Assembly (NCBI GenBank): GCA_017466455.1 | Contig: JAFTUD010000002.1 | Coordinates: 186,001-250,000 of the forward strand | Length of the DNA: 64,000 nucleotides | DNA from: Clostridia bacterium | Lineage (GTDB): Bacteria > Bacillota_A > Clostridia > Oscillospirales > CAG-272 | Direction: 5' to 3' | Part shown: positions 24,538 to 33,801 of the stretch, piece after piece | How the letters are laid out: each line of letters opens with the position of its first letter | How positions within the stretch are numbered: the first letter of the stretch is position 1 | Translations under genes and position numbers: made by a program | Notes under the pieces: generated by a model | The model's input: only the letters and a program-made list of their open reading frames with translations | Databases searched by the model: none | Told to the model about the DNA's origin: nothing

Positions 24538-25656
24538 TTATTTTGTAGTGGAAATCATAGATTTATAGTACGCAACGGTCAGATCCGTCACCATTCCGTA
24601 GCTTTTAGTTCCTGCCTCTTGACCGTTCGCTTGCAGAAAGGAATCGTTAATCGCTCCAGAAACCTCCGAGGACTTAGAATCCGCATACTTTTTAAAGAAC
24701 TCAGCATAGCTGAGCCTATCCATATAAGCCTCGTAGCAAAGCTTTTGCTGCGCATCCCTATAAAGATCCTTGTTTGCGGAATATAAAGCACTCATTACAT
24801 TTTGATATACGTCTAAATATCCGCTGTATTGCAGGAATACATCATCGGATTTTATGCACACTAAAAACGCAACGAAATTAGCCTCATCCTCTCTTGCTAT
24901 TCCCCTTTGATGCGCAAGCTCATGAGTAGCACTCGAAGCAACTATATAATCGGGATAATTTATATTTATATTGCTTTCACCGGTCATAAACGAATACACT
25001 CCCGATATGTGAGTATAGGTAAAAGGCTCGCTAAGCAATATCGGCTTGACATTGCTCCTAAATGTTCTAAGAACCTTATATTCCTTTGCGAATTTTTCGT
25101 ATGAATCACATATTTTATCGCTCATTTCAAAATACGAATATTCCATAACCGAGGCGCCAGTTTCATCGTATTTTATGCTTGGAGAAAGAGCGTTTATATT
25201 TTCCGTGAGCCAAAGCGCGGTTTGATATAAATCATCAGCACTCAAATCCTTTCTTTCAAACCCTAATTTTTTATCTATCGCGGTTGTGTGATATCCACTT
25301 GAATAGGTCCATACGAACGCCGAAAAAACAAAGCAAATTATGCATAGGATAAAGCAGAGATATCTTACTGAGCTTTCAAGACTCTTTTTTGCTTTTTTTA
25401 TCCCTATTACAATGAGAATAGTAGCCCATACGGGCATTAAGGCAATAAGGATTTCTGCAATAGAAAAAGGAACCCACGAGGTAGCCTTTGCAATTAATGC
25501 TCTTGTGGGGAAGGCCAAATAATAATTGAAAAAGTCGGCAAATACTACTGATTTTTTTATAATAATGAACAGGACAAGGCTTACAACAGTAATAAGAAAC
25601 ATTATCATAGCACCAAGCGGCACATATTCCCTTACCCTTTTAAATGCTCTCGACAT
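24538..25656 (-). CDS. DUF3810 membrane protein with HExxH-type site
   Basis: 372 residues: three membrane segments in the first ~125 residues, then an extracytoplasmic domain with SSATHELAHQRGIAREDEANFVAF (about 240-265), a zincin-like His-Glu-Leu-Ala-His plus a downstream Glu. DUF3810 proteins are putative membrane metallopeptidases of unknown target. It overlaps the rluA-type gene by 17 bp and precedes murA, so a cell-envelope role would fit; this is inference. Confidence 0.85.
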   Translation of the reverse strand: MSRAFKRVREYVPLGAMIMFLITVVSLVLFIIIKKSVVFADFFNYYLAFPTRALIAKATSWVPFSIAEILIALMPVWATILIVIGIKKAKKSLESSVRYLCFILCIICFVFSAFVWTYSSGYHTTAIDKKLGFERKDLSADDLYQTALWLTENINALSPSIKYDETGASVMEYSYFEMSDKICDSYEKFAKEYKVLRTFRSNVKPILLSEPFTYTHISGVYSFMTGESNININYPDYIVASSATHELAHQRGIAREDEANFVAFLVCIKSDDVFLQYSGYLDVYQNVMSALYSANKDLYRDAQQKLCYEAYMDRLSYAEFFKKYADSKSSEVSGAINDSFLQANGQEAGTKSYGMVTDLTVAYYKSMISTTK

Positions 25657-26524
25657 CTCCGAAATATCTCCTTATTAGCTCTTTCATATCACAAGGAAGC
25701 TCTGCCTTGAATTCTCCTTCGCCATCAATTTTAAGTGAGTACGCATGTAATGCCTGACGGGGAATTTCCTCACTCATCTCACCGTACAAATCATCACCTA
25801 TAATAGGATGCCCAATATAGGACATGTGAACCCTAATTTGATGTGTCCTTCCAGTAACAGGTGTTACAAGCAGAACAGTTGCATCATCGCACACAAAAAT
25901 AGGCTCATAAAGTGTGATTGATTCATCACCATTATCGCAAACTCCCCTTGTAATTATACTTTCCTGTAGCCTTGCAATAGGGGCGTTAATTTCTCCATTT
26001 TCATCAATTCTCCCCTTAACAACAGCTATATATTGCTTGTGAAATTCTCCATTTTTAAGCTTTTCAGACAAAACATCTGCATAAAATCTGTTGTTTGCGG
26101 TGATCACTATTCCGCTTGTGTCCTTATCAAGACGATTTATCGCCCTAAACACATACGGCTTGTCACGATATTTGAATGCGAGCGCATTCGCAAGCGTATC
26201 AGTATAATGCTTAAGTGATTGATGGGTAGGCATTCCTGCGGGCTTATTTACTACAGTATAATTTTCGTTTTCAAAAACGATATTCAAGGGAATATCTGTT
26301 TTTTCAAGACATTCGTTTACATCGCTTTCCTTGTCCTCAAAATCAAGGAAAAGCAAGTCCCCCTCGTTTAGTATATGAGTGACATTAGCATGCACACCGT
26401 TTACTAATATCGATGTCTCACGCTTCTTCAAATGTCTTATAAGTCTTGCAGATAAGGAAAGCTCCTTTTGCAAAAATGTTTTTAACATTATTTTATCATA
26501 TTTTTTATCAATTACATATTCCAT
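25640..26524 (-). CDS. RluA-family pseudouridine synthase
   Basis: 294 residues: N-terminal S4-like part (LSARLIRHLKKRETSILVNG, LNEGDLLFLDFED) then the catalytic domain with NKPAGMPTH, the catalytic Asp in AINRLDKDTSGIVI, and TPVTGRTHQIRVHMSYIGHPIIGD. Modifies uridines of rRNA or tRNA; target cannot be set among RluA/C/D types. The ATG follows its predicted -10 box by only 6 nt and has no ribosome site, so translation probably starts on a leaderless mRNA. First gene of the operon through nif3. Confidence 0.93.
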   Translation of the reverse strand: MEYVIDKKYDKIMLKTFLQKELSLSARLIRHLKKRETSILVNGVHANVTHILNEGDLLFLDFEDKESDVNECLEKTDIPLNIVFENENYTVVNKPAGMPTHQSLKHYTDTLANALAFKYRDKPYVFRAINRLDKDTSGIVITANNRFYADVLSEKLKNGEFHKQYIAVVKGRIDENGEINAPIARLQESIITRGVCDNGDESITLYEPIFVCDDATVLLVTPVTGRTHQIRVHMSYIGHPIIGDDLYGEMSEEIPRQALHAYSLKIDGEGEFKAELPCDMKELIRRYFGDVESI

Positions 26525-26530
26525 ATCTTT

Positions 26531-26559
26531 ATTTTACCACACAAGACCGCTTTTTTCAA
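26531..26559 (-). promoter_or_regulatory. Promoter giving a leaderless rluA-type mRNA
   Basis: Minus strand: -35 TTGAAA (26554-26559), 17 bp, -10 TAAAAT (26531-26536). The start codon is 26522-26524, so the transcript would begin at or within a base or two of the A of ATG. Confidence 0.7.
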
Positions 26560-26619
26560 TATTTTATTGATTTGAATCACACCTAAATATTAAATTTTCA
26601 ATAATTTTTGGGTAAAGTA

Positions 26620-26648
26620 TTGATTTATTGCCAAAAATAGGGTACAAT
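26620..26648 (+). promoter_or_regulatory. Promoter of yajC
   Basis: -35 TTGATT (26620-26625), 17 bp, -10 TACAAT (26643-26648). Confidence 0.7.
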
Positions 26649-26675
26649 TATATAAAAATTTGTACGGAGGTAATT

Positions 26676-27101
26676 ATGATGTCATTTGTATCATTGTTCA
26701 CTGAATCAAACGCAAACGCTGGTGGCGGAAGCCTTATGCCTATTATCATGATCGTTTTGTTGGTTGTTGTTTTCTTCTTTATGTATAGATCAAACAAAAA
26801 GCAAGAGCGCCAGGCAAATGAAATGAGAAACAATCTTGAGGTTGGCGACGAGGTAACCACTATTGGCGGCATCGTTGGCGAAATCGTAAGCATTAAGGAC
26901 GAAACCGTTACTATTGAAACAAGCCGCGATAGAACCAAGATCAGATTTTTGAAGACTGCCATTCGCAATGTGGATGTTAGCGCAGCTCAAAAGCGTGGCG
27001 AGGTTCCTGTTGATGACAAGGACGAAAAAGCCGAAAAATCTTCCAAGATTGAAAAGGTTGAAGTAGTTGACGACAAGAAGGACGCAGAAGACGCGGAATA
27101 A
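26676..27101 (+). CDS. yajC: Preprotein translocase accessory subunit YajC
   Basis: 141 residues: one N-terminal membrane segment (LMPIIMIVLLVVVFFFMYRSNKKQ), the YajC core (NNLEVGDEVTTIGGIVGEIVSIKDETVTIETS) and a long charged tail rich in Asp, Glu and Lys. YajC associates with SecDF at the Sec translocon. Start ATG 26676 lies 5 nt after GGAGG; upstream in-frame codons overlap the promoter. Confidence 0.94.
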   Translation: MMSFVSLFTESNANAGGGSLMPIIMIVLLVVVFFFMYRSNKKQERQANEMRNNLEVGDEVTTIGGIVGEIVSIKDETVTIETSRDRTKIRFLKTAIRNVDVSAAQKRGEVPVDDKDEKAEKSSKIEKVEVVDDKKDAEDAE

Positions 27102-27115
27102 ATCGTGAATATTTT

Positions 27116-27166
27116 TAAAACCCCACAAATATACTTTACTAATAAGTATTTTGTGAGGTTTTATTT
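27116..27166 (+). terminator. Terminator/attenuator between yajC and the TIGR04086 gene
   Basis: Imperfect stem pairing AAAACCCCACAAA with TTTGTGAGGTTTT and an inner TACTT/AAGTA, followed by ATTTT. It overlaps the GAGG of the next gene's ribosome site, so it may limit both read-through and translation. Confidence 0.6.
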
Positions 27167-27167
27167 T

Positions 27168-27602
27168 ATGGATGATATTAAGCGATATTCTTCTCTATCC
27201 TTTCCCAAACTGATTTTAAAAGGCTTTCTTTTTACAATCATATTTTTTCTGATTTCCATGGTTCTTTTGCTGATAATAAGTGCCATTTGCTTTCGCCTGA
27301 CTGATCCAACATCAAAATTAGAAATTATCGGATCATTAGCCCTATATCTATCATGTGCCATAGCATCATTTACAATGGCAAAGCTAACCAAGGAAAAATG
27401 GCTTTTGGGAAGCCTTGTTCTTGGCGTAATGATTTTTTTGTCCACACTTATGATATGTATTCCCTTGGGCAATGCCTTTTCCTCACGCTCTCTTCTGCTA
27501 AGATCCGCTGTTATTCTCGTTTCTGTTGCCTGTGCTTTTCTTGGAAGGAAAAAAGCGCCTAAAAAGCGCCGCAAATTCAAGCACAAAATAAAAGTAAGCT
27601 AA
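27168..27602 (+). CDS. TIGR04086-type membrane protein (YrzE-like)
   Basis: 144 residues with four membrane helices and a strongly basic tail (GRKKAPKKRRKFKHKIK). The size, four-helix layout (LILKGFLFTIIFFLISMVLLLI; SLALYLSCAIASFTMAKL; WLLGSLVLGVMIF; SAVILVSVACAFLG) and position right after yajC match the TIGR04086/YrzE family found in that place in Bacillota; function unknown. ATG 27168 chosen because the family starts close to the first helix. Confidence 0.75.
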   Translation: MDDIKRYSSLSFPKLILKGFLFTIIFFLISMVLLLIISAICFRLTDPTSKLEIIGSLALYLSCAIASFTMAKLTKEKWLLGSLVLGVMIFLSTLMICIPLGNAFSSRSLLLRSAVILVSVACAFLGRKKAPKKRRKFKHKIKVS

Positions 27603-27610
27603 TGGAAAGA

Positions 27611-27645
27611 AAAAATCTCCGTTTGAAACGGAGATTTTTCTTTTT
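27611..27645. terminator. Bidirectional terminator between the TIGR04086 gene and rplS
   Basis: AAAAATCTCCGTT (27611-27623) with AACGGAGATTTTT (27627-27639), 3-nt loop, T-rich on both strands; serves convergent genes. Confidence 0.85.
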
Positions 27646-27650
27646 GAAAA

Positions 27651-27992
27651 TTAGATTTGCTCCTTAACCTTAGAAGCCTTACCAACTCTGTCGCGTAGGT
27701 AGTAGAGCTTTGCTCTTCTAACCTTACCAACTCTGGTAACCTCAACCTTAGCTACATGAGGAGAATGAAGTGGGAATGTCTTTTCAACACCGCAACCATA
27801 AGCAACGCGTCTTACGGTAAATGTTTCAGAGATTCCGCCACCGTGCTTTGCAATTACGGTGCCTTCAAAAATCTGAATTCTTTCTCTTGTTCCCTCTTTG
27901 ATGAGGTTGTGTACCTTTACAGTATCACCAATCTTGAACTGAGGTACTTCTGTCTTCAATTGCTCATTAACAAGTGCTTGGATCTTATCCAT
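27651..27992 (-). CDS. rplS: 50S ribosomal protein L19
   Basis: 113 residues, standard L19: [92 protein letters not shown]. Sits at the 30S-50S interface. Start at ATG 27992 behind GGAGGGCGTAAAA; an ATG five codons upstream overlaps the ribosome site. Single-gene unit with its own promoter and a structured leader. Confidence 0.97.
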   Translation of the reverse strand: MDKIQALVNEQLKTEVPQFKIGDTVKVHNLIKEGTRERIQIFEGTVIAKHGGGISETFTVRRVAYGCGVEKTFPLHSPHVAKVEVTRVGKVRRAKLYYLRDRVGKASKVKEQI

Positions 27993-28076
27993 TTTTACGC
28001 CCTCCATATAATCATAGAGTGTTCATGCAGAGCTTCGCAGCGGACCACTCCGTTGGTGTAGAATTCTACACACTTG
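27993..28076 (-). promoter_or_regulatory. Structured rplS leader, candidate L19 autoregulatory element
   Basis: The ~80-nt minus-strand leader holds a perfect 16-nt palindrome hairpin (GTGTAGAATTCTACAC) enclosed by CCG/CGG, and two copies of GTCCGC. Ribosomal-protein leaders binding L19 are known in Bacillota; equivalence with that class is inferred from position and structure, not from an alignment. Confidence 0.5.
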
Positions 28077-28081
28077 CGGAC

Positions 28082-28110
28082 ATTATAACACAGCAATAAC
28101 AAAATTTCAA
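28082..28110 (-). promoter_or_regulatory. Promoter of rplS
   Basis: Minus strand: -35 TTGAAA (28105-28110), 17 bp, -10 TATAAT (28082-28087). Confidence 0.8.
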
Positions 28111-28182
28111 GAACTTTTTTTATTTTTTTTCAAAATATTTTTAAAATTCTTGCATTTTATTATAAAATATTCCAAAAAAGTG

Positions 28183-28211
28183 TTGTTAATTTTTTTGTTT
28201 CGTGTTAAAAT
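28183..28211 (+). promoter_or_regulatory. Promoter of the lepB-rbgA operon
   Basis: -35 TTGTTA (28183-28188), 17 bp, -10 TAAAAT (28206-28211), 40 bp before lepB. Confidence 0.7.
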
Positions 28212-28251
28212 AGTTTATATTATTATTTTATTCTATAATAGGAGAAGTATC

Positions 28252-28887
28252 ATGCAAGACGATTACACCTCTAAGGTTACTACTAATAACAAGGTAATTG
28301 CCGAAATCTTTGAATGGATTGAAAATCTTGTTTTGGCAATTATTGCGGTTGTCTTTATTTTTGTGTTCATAGCAAGGCTAAGTATCGTTTCGGGAGCATC
28401 TATGGAGCATACCCTTCAGGATAAGGATTATCTGGTGGTTGCAAATCCGTTTTTCTCGTACGAGCCCGAGGCTGGAGATATTGTTGTAATTCACACCGAT
28501 AAATATTCGGAGCCTCTTGTTAAAAGAGTAATTGCTACCGAAGGACAAAAAATAACCATAAAATACTGCGCCGATCTTGGAAGCTATGGCGGAACTCTTT
28601 ACGAAATATATATTAATGATGTTCTTTTGGAAGAGGACTATGTATTTTATGATGAACGGCTTCCCTTCATCGAGCCAAGCCGAGAAATCATGGAAATTGA
28701 GCGCATTGGAAATGTTTGCACCGCAACCGCCACTGTTCCCGAGGATTGTGTTTTTGTCCTCGGTGATAACCGAAATAATTCCAAGGATAGCCGTTCAAGA
28801 GAGGTTGGCTTTGTAAATGAAAGCTTTGTTTTGGGAAAATGCGTTTTCAGAATTCTCCCTGCTCAAAAAATAGGAAGCTTAAAATAA
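28252..28887 (+). CDS. lepB: Signal peptidase I
   Basis: 211 residues: cytoplasmic N-terminus, one membrane helix (about 26-44), then the extracytoplasmic catalytic domain with the nucleophile Ser50 in VSGASMEHTL, the general base Lys91 in VKRVIATEGQ, and FVLGDNRNNSKDSR near the end. It removes signal peptides from Sec and Tat substrates. Start ATG 28252 after GGAGAAGTATC; upstream in-frame codons overlap the promoter. Downstream rbgA follows after 9 bp. Confidence 0.95.
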   Translation: MQDDYTSKVTTNNKVIAEIFEWIENLVLAIIAVVFIFVFIARLSIVSGASMEHTLQDKDYLVVANPFFSYEPEAGDIVVIHTDKYSEPLVKRVIATEGQKITIKYCADLGSYGGTLYEIYINDVLLEEDYVFYDERLPFIEPSREIMEIERIGNVCTATATVPEDCVFVLGDNRNNSKDSRSREVGFVNESFVLGKCVFRILPAQKIGSLK

Positions 28888-28896
28888 GAGGTATTT

Positions 28897-29775
28897 ATGC
28901 AATCTGATGTTATTCAATGGTTTCCCGGACACATGGCGAAAACCCGCCGATTGATATCCGAAAATCTTAAAGAGGTTGATATTATTGTTGAAATTCTTGA
29001 TGCAAGAATTCCATACAGCTCAAAAAACCCTGAAATTGCAAGACTAATTGGCGATAAGCCTTGCTTGACCGTGCTCAATAAGTCCTCTTTAGCCGACAAA
29101 ACAACTACTAAAAAATGGATTGATTTTTATAAGGCTAAGGGAAAATATGCAATAGCGGTTGACTGCGTTACAGGAGAGGGCTTTTCTAATCTTGCAACGG
29201 GAGTAAAGGATATCCTTTCCGACAAAATCAAAAAATATGAGGAAAAGGGCATGAACGGACGTAAGCTTAAGGCTATGTTTGTCGGTATTCCTAATGTAGG
29301 CAAATCCTCACTAATAAACCGTCTTTGCGGTTCAAAAAAAGCAAAGGTTGAAAACCGCCCGGGAGTTACACTAAATAAGCAATGGATTCCAACAACCATT
29401 GGTCTTGACCTTATGGATATGCCTGGCGTTTTATGGCCGAAATTTGAAGAAAAAATCGTTGGAGAAAACCTTGCAATTACGGGAGCTATCAAGGACGCAA
29501 TTCTTGATACCGAATATATCGCTGTTCTTCTTTGCTCTCGCCTTAGAAAAATCGCGCCGAATGCTTTTATGTCAAGATATAAAATATCACAAGCAGAGCT
29601 TGACAGCTGCGAAATGGATTACGAGGTCTTTGAGCTTGTAGGCAAAAAACGCGGTTTTTTAATATCCGGCGGTGAAATCAACACCGAAAGAACTGCCGCT
29701 ACTCTGCTTGAGGAATTTAGAAGCGCAAAAATCGGTGCCATTTCCATAGAATCTCCGGAGGATTACGATGCTTGA
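28897..29775 (+). CDS. rbgA: Ribosome biogenesis GTPase RbgA (YlqF)
   Basis: 292 residues, circularly permuted GTPase for late 50S assembly. Motifs appear in permuted order: [11 protein letters not shown] at the start, G4-like VLNKSSLAD, then G1 [15 protein letters not shown]2 region PGVTLNKQW and G3 [10 protein letters not shown]; the C-terminal helical domain binds rRNA. The G4 motif reads NKSS instead of NKxD, losing the Asp that normally reads guanine. ATG 28897 behind AAGAGGTATTT; the end overlaps rnhB by 8 bp. Confidence 0.94.
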   Translation: MQSDVIQWFPGHMAKTRRLISENLKEVDIIVEILDARIPYSSKNPEIARLIGDKPCLTVLNKSSLADKTTTKKWIDFYKAKGKYAIAVDCVTGEGFSNLATGVKDILSDKIKKYEEKGMNGRKLKAMFVGIPNVGKSSLINRLCGSKKAKVENRPGVTLNKQWIPTTIGLDLMDMPGVLWPKFEEKIVGENLAITGAIKDAILDTEYIAVLLCSRLRKIAPNAFMSRYKISQAELDSCEMDYEVFELVGKKRGFLISGGEINTERTAATLLEEFRSAKIGAISIESPEDYDA

Positions 29776-30367
29776 CTATACATTTGATAATCAATTCAAA
29801 ACAAACGGCATTTCTCTGATATGCGGAGTTGATGAGGCCGGCAGAGGTCCTCTTATGGGTCCTGTTGTTGCAGCCGCTTGTATTTTGCCCGAAGGTCTTG
29901 TCCTTGAGGGTATAGATGACTCAAAAAAGCTCACCGAAAAGAAGCGTGAGCTGCTTTTTGATGTCATCATAGAAAAGGCTCTTTCCTATTCTATTGCTCT
30001 TGCGACTGTTGAGGAAATTGAGGAGTTAAACATTCGCAACGCCTCTATGCTCGCAATGAACAGAGCTGTTGAAGGACTACATATTCCTGCCGAAATGGCA
30101 CTAATTGACGGAAATTTTGCAAGTGGATTTAAAATTCCTGCAAAAACAGTAGTAAAGGGCGATGCAATCGTGCCATCAATAGCAGCTGCTTCAATTCTTG
30201 CCAAGGTAACAAGAGATAGAATGTGCTTAGAATATGATAAGGAATATCCCGATTACGGCTTCGCTCAGCATAAGGGATATGGCACGAAGGCGCATATGGA
30301 TGCATTAAAAAAATATGGTCCTTGCCCTATTCACAGACCAAGCTTTCTCAAGTTTTTAGATAAATGA
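29768..30367 (+). CDS. rnhB: Ribonuclease HII
   Basis: 199 residues. Cleaves the RNA strand of RNA-DNA hybrids and single ribonucleotides in DNA. Catalytic acids in [18 protein letters not shown] (Asp-Glu), in ALIDGNFA (Asp) and further on; [21 protein letters not shown] and [14 protein letters not shown] are family hallmarks. Starts within the last codons of rbgA behind a GGAG, typical of the rbgA-rnhB-yraN cluster. Confidence 0.96.
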   Translation: MLDYTFDNQFKTNGISLICGVDEAGRGPLMGPVVAAACILPEGLVLEGIDDSKKLTEKKRELLFDVIIEKALSYSIALATVEEIEELNIRNASMLAMNRAVEGLHIPAEMALIDGNFASGFKIPAKTVVKGDAIVPSIAAASILAKVTRDRMCLEYDKEYPDYGFAQHKGYGTKAHMDALKKYGPCPIHRPSFLKFLDK

Positions 30368-30753
30368 GCATTACAAAAAAGGATGTAGGCGATTTTGGCG
30401 AAAAAGCCTGCGCAAAGTATGTAAAACGCCTTGGATTTAAGATTTTAGCAAGAAATGTCACAATCGGAAAGCTTGAAACGGATATTATAGCAACAAATAA
30501 AACTCATATTTTATTCATTGAAGTAAAAACTCGCCGAATTGACAAAAACAATCTTACCCGTCCGTCCGACGCGGTAAATTCCTCAAAAAAGAACAATTTG
30601 CTGAATTTTGCATATTACTATTTAAAGACCTTGCCCGAAAAGCACGCCTCTAAGCAACCGCGAATGGATGTTTGTGAAATATCCGTCGAGCTTGTTGGCA
30701 AAAAGCTGATTGTACGAGATCTAAATTACATAGAAAACGCTTTTTCGAGGTAA
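30364..30753 (+). CDS. YraN/UPF0102 endonuclease-like protein
   Basis: 129 residues with the PD-(D/E)xK-type core [24 protein letters not shown], then Asp in LETDIIATN and Glu-Val-Lys in LFIEVKTRR. Members are predicted nucleases of unknown role, regularly next to rnhB as here (4-bp overlap). Confidence 0.88.
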   Translation: MSITKKDVGDFGEKACAKYVKRLGFKILARNVTIGKLETDIIATNKTHILFIEVKTRRIDKNNLTRPSDAVNSSKKNNLLNFAYYYLKTLPEKHASKQPRMDVCEISVELVGKKLIVRDLNYIENAFSR

Positions 30754-30754
30754 T

Positions 30755-31657
30755 ATGATTCCGCTTTTTGATTTGCATTGCGACACCTTGTCCGTAGCAT
30801 ATGAGCGTGGCTATTCCCTTTATAGCTCACCGCTTAACATTTCATTTGATAAATGTAAAAGCCTTTCGCCATATACTCAAATTATGGCTATTTGGACAAA
30901 TGATATTTTAAATGATAATGACGGATTTTCTCAATATTTAAAAATCATAGAGTACGCAAAAAATCAAAATATCGTCTTCTCTGTCAGACACGATGATGCT
31001 GAAGATTTTTCCTTACTTTTGGCTATTGAAGATCTAAGGCTTATAGAAAAAGATCAATCAAGACTGCTTCGCTTTTATGATGACGGTGTTCGGTTTATAA
31101 CTCCTGTTTGGAAGGGCAAAACTCAAATCGGTGGAGCATGGGACACAAGCGAAGGGCTTTCCCCATTTGGAAAAAGGGCTCTTTCCTTAGCCCTTGACCT
31201 TGGAATAACCTTGGATTTATCCCACTCGTCAGTAAAATCCTTTTATGATATTTTGGAGCTGTGCCACGCAAAAGGAAGAATTCCTGTCGCCACACATTCC
31301 AACTCTTTTTCTATTTGCCCCCATAAAAGAAATCTTTCGAGCACTCAATTTAGAGAAATTATAAAGGTAGGCGGAATTGTAGGGATTTCCTTATGTCCCG
31401 ACCATTTAACAACCGCTAAAGTCGCTACAATAAACGATATTTTACGCCATATCGACCACTATTTATCATTGGGCGGTGAAAATAATATCGCTCTTGGCTG
31501 TGATTTTGACGGTGTTTCAGCGCTCCCCCTTGAAATACACAACATTTCAAATCTTACCCTACTATACGAACGGCTTTTAAAGCTATATAACGAAAATATT
31601 GCAAACAAAATTTTTCGTCGTAATTCTTGTGACCTTATGAAACGAATTTTTTTATAA
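30755..31657 (+). CDS. Peptidase M19 family (membrane/renal dipeptidase-like)
   Basis: 300 residues, zinc TIM-barrel dipeptidase. Metal-site motifs: FDLHCDTLSVAYERG (His-x-Asp) at the start, AIEDLRLIEKD (Glu), LDLSHSSVKSFYDIL (His), VATHSNSFSICPHKRNLS (His) and LGCDFDGVS (Asp). Shorter than mammalian enzymes and without signal peptide, so cytoplasmic. Hydrolyses dipeptides, D-Ala-D-type in some members; substrate unknown. One base after the upstream stop, ribosome site CGAGGTAAT. Confidence 0.92.
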   Translation: MIPLFDLHCDTLSVAYERGYSLYSSPLNISFDKCKSLSPYTQIMAIWTNDILNDNDGFSQYLKIIEYAKNQNIVFSVRHDDAEDFSLLLAIEDLRLIEKDQSRLLRFYDDGVRFITPVWKGKTQIGGAWDTSEGLSPFGKRALSLALDLGITLDLSHSSVKSFYDILELCHAKGRIPVATHSNSFSICPHKRNLSSTQFREIIKVGGIVGISLCPDHLTTAKVATINDILRHIDHYLSLGGENNIALGCDFDGVSALPLEIHNISNLTLLYERLLKLYNENIANKIFRRNSCDLMKRIFL

Positions 31658-31678
31658 AATAATAACAGGAGGTAAAAA

Positions 31679-32407
31679 ATGTCTATTTTTGCGATTGCAG
31701 ACCTGCATCTTCCGCTTTCAGCTGACAAGCCTATGGATATATTTGGAAACAGATGGCAGGACTATGTAAACAAGCTGAAAAAGAATTGGTGTGCTATCGT
31801 AAATGATGATGACACTGTTATTATCCCCGGTGATATATCCTGGGCTATTGATATAAACGAGGCTGATGCCGACTTTAAATTCATAGATAGCCTGCCAGGG
31901 AAAAAGCTTCTTGGTAAGGGTAATCATGATTATTGGTGGGGAACGATGTCGAAAAACAGGTCCTATATACAGGAGCGAGGCTTCAAAAGCATTGATTTTC
32001 TATTCAACAACGCATATGAAATCGAAGATTATATCGTATGTGGAACTCGCGGTTGGTACATTGACGAAAAATTGCAAAATCAAAAAAACGATACCGAATA
32101 CGAAAAAATCGTCGCACGAGAATCCTCAAGGCTACGAATGAGTCTTGAAGAGGCTGTGCGCCTAAGAGGAGATACGGGAAAGCAAATTCTTGTTTTCTTG
32201 CACTTCCCTCCCGTCTTTGGCTCATTCGTTTGTACGCCTATCATTGATGTGCTTTCCGAATTTAAAATTAAAAATTGCTACTACGGACATATTCACGGTG
32301 TTTATAATGTTCAAAAAACAGTAAATTACAACGGAATCAATTTCACACTTATATCCGCAGACTATTTGAATTTTGTTCCAATGATATTAATGCCGTATGA
32401 TTATTAA
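31679..32407 (+). CDS. Calcineurin-like metallophosphoesterase
   Basis: 242 residues with the complete dinuclear site: IADLHLPLS (Asp-x-His), IPGDISWAID (Gly-Asp), GNHDYWW (Asn-His-Asp), FLHFPP (His) and YYGHIHG (His-x-His). Belongs to a small cytoplasmic phosphoesterase group of unknown substrate. ATG 31679 after AGGAGGTAAAAA; last gene of the lepB operon. Confidence 0.88.
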   Translation: MSIFAIADLHLPLSADKPMDIFGNRWQDYVNKLKKNWCAIVNDDDTVIIPGDISWAIDINEADADFKFIDSLPGKKLLGKGNHDYWWGTMSKNRSYIQERGFKSIDFLFNNAYEIEDYIVCGTRGWYIDEKLQNQKNDTEYEKIVARESSRLRMSLEEAVRLRGDTGKQILVFLHFPPVFGSFVCTPIIDVLSEFKIKNCYYGHIHGVYNVQKTVNYNGINFTLISADYLNFVPMILMPYDY

Positions 32408-32435
32408 AAATTTAAATAATTTTTGTAAAATCATA

Positions 32436-32464
32436 TTGACTTTTCACTTTGATTTATATATAAT
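32436..32464 (+). promoter_or_regulatory. Promoter of tig
   Basis: -35 TTGACT (32436-32441), 17 bp, -10 TATAAT (32459-32464). Confidence 0.8.
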
Positions 32465-32507
32465 ATTATAGAATTATAAAAACCAATTACTTTTGGAGGA
32501 AATTAAA

Positions 32508-33788
32508 ATGGCTTTGAAAAAAACCACAGAGGTTGAAAAGAACCTTTACGAAATCGAATTTGACGTTGATAAGGCTACCTTTGATGCAGCAGTTGAGAAG
32601 GTATACCGCAAGGAAGTTAAGAAGATCAATGTTCCTGGATTTAGAAAGGGTAAGGCTCCTCGCTCTATGATTGAAAAAATGTACGGAAAGGGCGTTTTCT
32701 ACGAGGATGCTATTAACGAGATTATCCCCGATGCGTACGAAGCGGCTATTAAGGAAACCGAGCTTAAGGTTGTTAGCCGTCCTGAATTTGACGTTGTTTC
32801 TATTGATGATAACGGCGTTGTACTTAAGGCAAAATTCTATGTAAAGCCTGATGTTGAAATCAAGGATTACAAGGGAATCGAGGTTGAAAAGAATGTTGCT
32901 GAGGTAACTGACGAGGATGTTATGGCGGATATTGATAGAACCCGTCAAAGAAATTCCCGTGTTGTAGATGTTACCGACCGTGCTGTTCAAGACGGCGACA
33001 TTGCTAACATCAACTACGAAGGCTTCTGCGATGGTGTTGCATTTGACGGCGGAAAAGCTGAAAAATATGACCTCACAATCGGCTCCGGAAGCTTTATTCC
33101 CGGATTTGAGGAGCAAATTATCGGACACAATATCGGCGAAAGCTTTGACATTACTGTTAAGTTCCCTGAGGAGTATCACTCCGCAGACCTCGCCGGCAAG
33201 GACGCTATATTCAAGATCACTTTGAATGGTATCAAATTCAACGAGCTTCCTGCTCTTGATGATGAATTCGTTAAGGATGTTAGCGAATTTGATACAGTAG
33301 ATGAATATAAGGCAGATATTAAGGCAAAACTTGAGAAGAAAAATGAGCAGGATGCTGACAACGCAGTTGAGGCACAAATCATTGACGCTCTTGTAAATGC
33401 TCTTGTTGCTGATATTCCAGAGGCTATGTTTGAGGCTGAGGCAGAAAACTTCGTAAGAGATTACGATTCAAGACTCAGAATGCAAGGACTTGACCTCGCT
33501 ACCTACTGCAAGTACACAAATCAAACTCTTGATTCTCTTCGTGAGCAATTCAGACCGATGGCTGAAAAGCAGGTTAAGACCCGTCTTGCTCTTGAAAAGA
33601 TTGTTGAGCTTGAAAACATTGATGCTACCGCAGAAGAAATTGACGCTGAATATGCAAATCTTGCTACTGCTTATGGCTTGGAGGCTGACAAAATCAAGGA
33701 ATTGGTTGAAGCTGACGCTATCAAGACCGATTTGTGTGTAAAGAAAGCGGTTGATTTCGTTAAAGCCAACGCAACAATTAAAGCGTAA
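32508..33788 (+). CDS. tig: Trigger factor
   Basis: 426 residues with the three trigger-factor parts: ribosome-binding tail (VPGFRKGKAPRSMIEKMYG, the signature loop), FKBP-type PPIase (DGDIANINYEGFCDGVAFDGG, GSGSFIPGFEEQIIGHNIGE) and the helical C-terminal chaperone arms. Folds nascent chains at the exit tunnel. Start ATG 32508 behind TTTGGAGGAAATTAAA. The order tig-clpP-clpX is conserved in Bacteria. Confidence 0.96.
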   Translation: MALKKTTEVEKNLYEIEFDVDKATFDAAVEKVYRKEVKKINVPGFRKGKAPRSMIEKMYGKGVFYEDAINEIIPDAYEAAIKETELKVVSRPEFDVVSIDDNGVVLKAKFYVKPDVEIKDYKGIEVEKNVAEVTDEDVMADIDRTRQRNSRVVDVTDRAVQDGDIANINYEGFCDGVAFDGGKAEKYDLTIGSGSFIPGFEEQIIGHNIGESFDITVKFPEEYHSADLAGKDAIFKITLNGIKFNELPALDDEFVKDVSEFDTVDEYKADIKAKLEKKNEQDADNAVEAQIIDALVNALVADIPEAMFEAEAENFVRDYDSRLRMQGLDLATYCKYTNQTLDSLREQFRPMAEKQVKTRLALEKIVELENIDATAEEIDAEYANLATAYGLEADKIKELVEADAIKTDLCVKKAVDFVKANATIKA

Positions 33789-33801
33789 GTTAACATTTCT
33801 A

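Noticed and set aside
32487..33377. 296-codon minus-strand frame opposite tig
   Set aside because: Shadow of a highly biased, conserved gene; no promoter or ribosome site on that strand.
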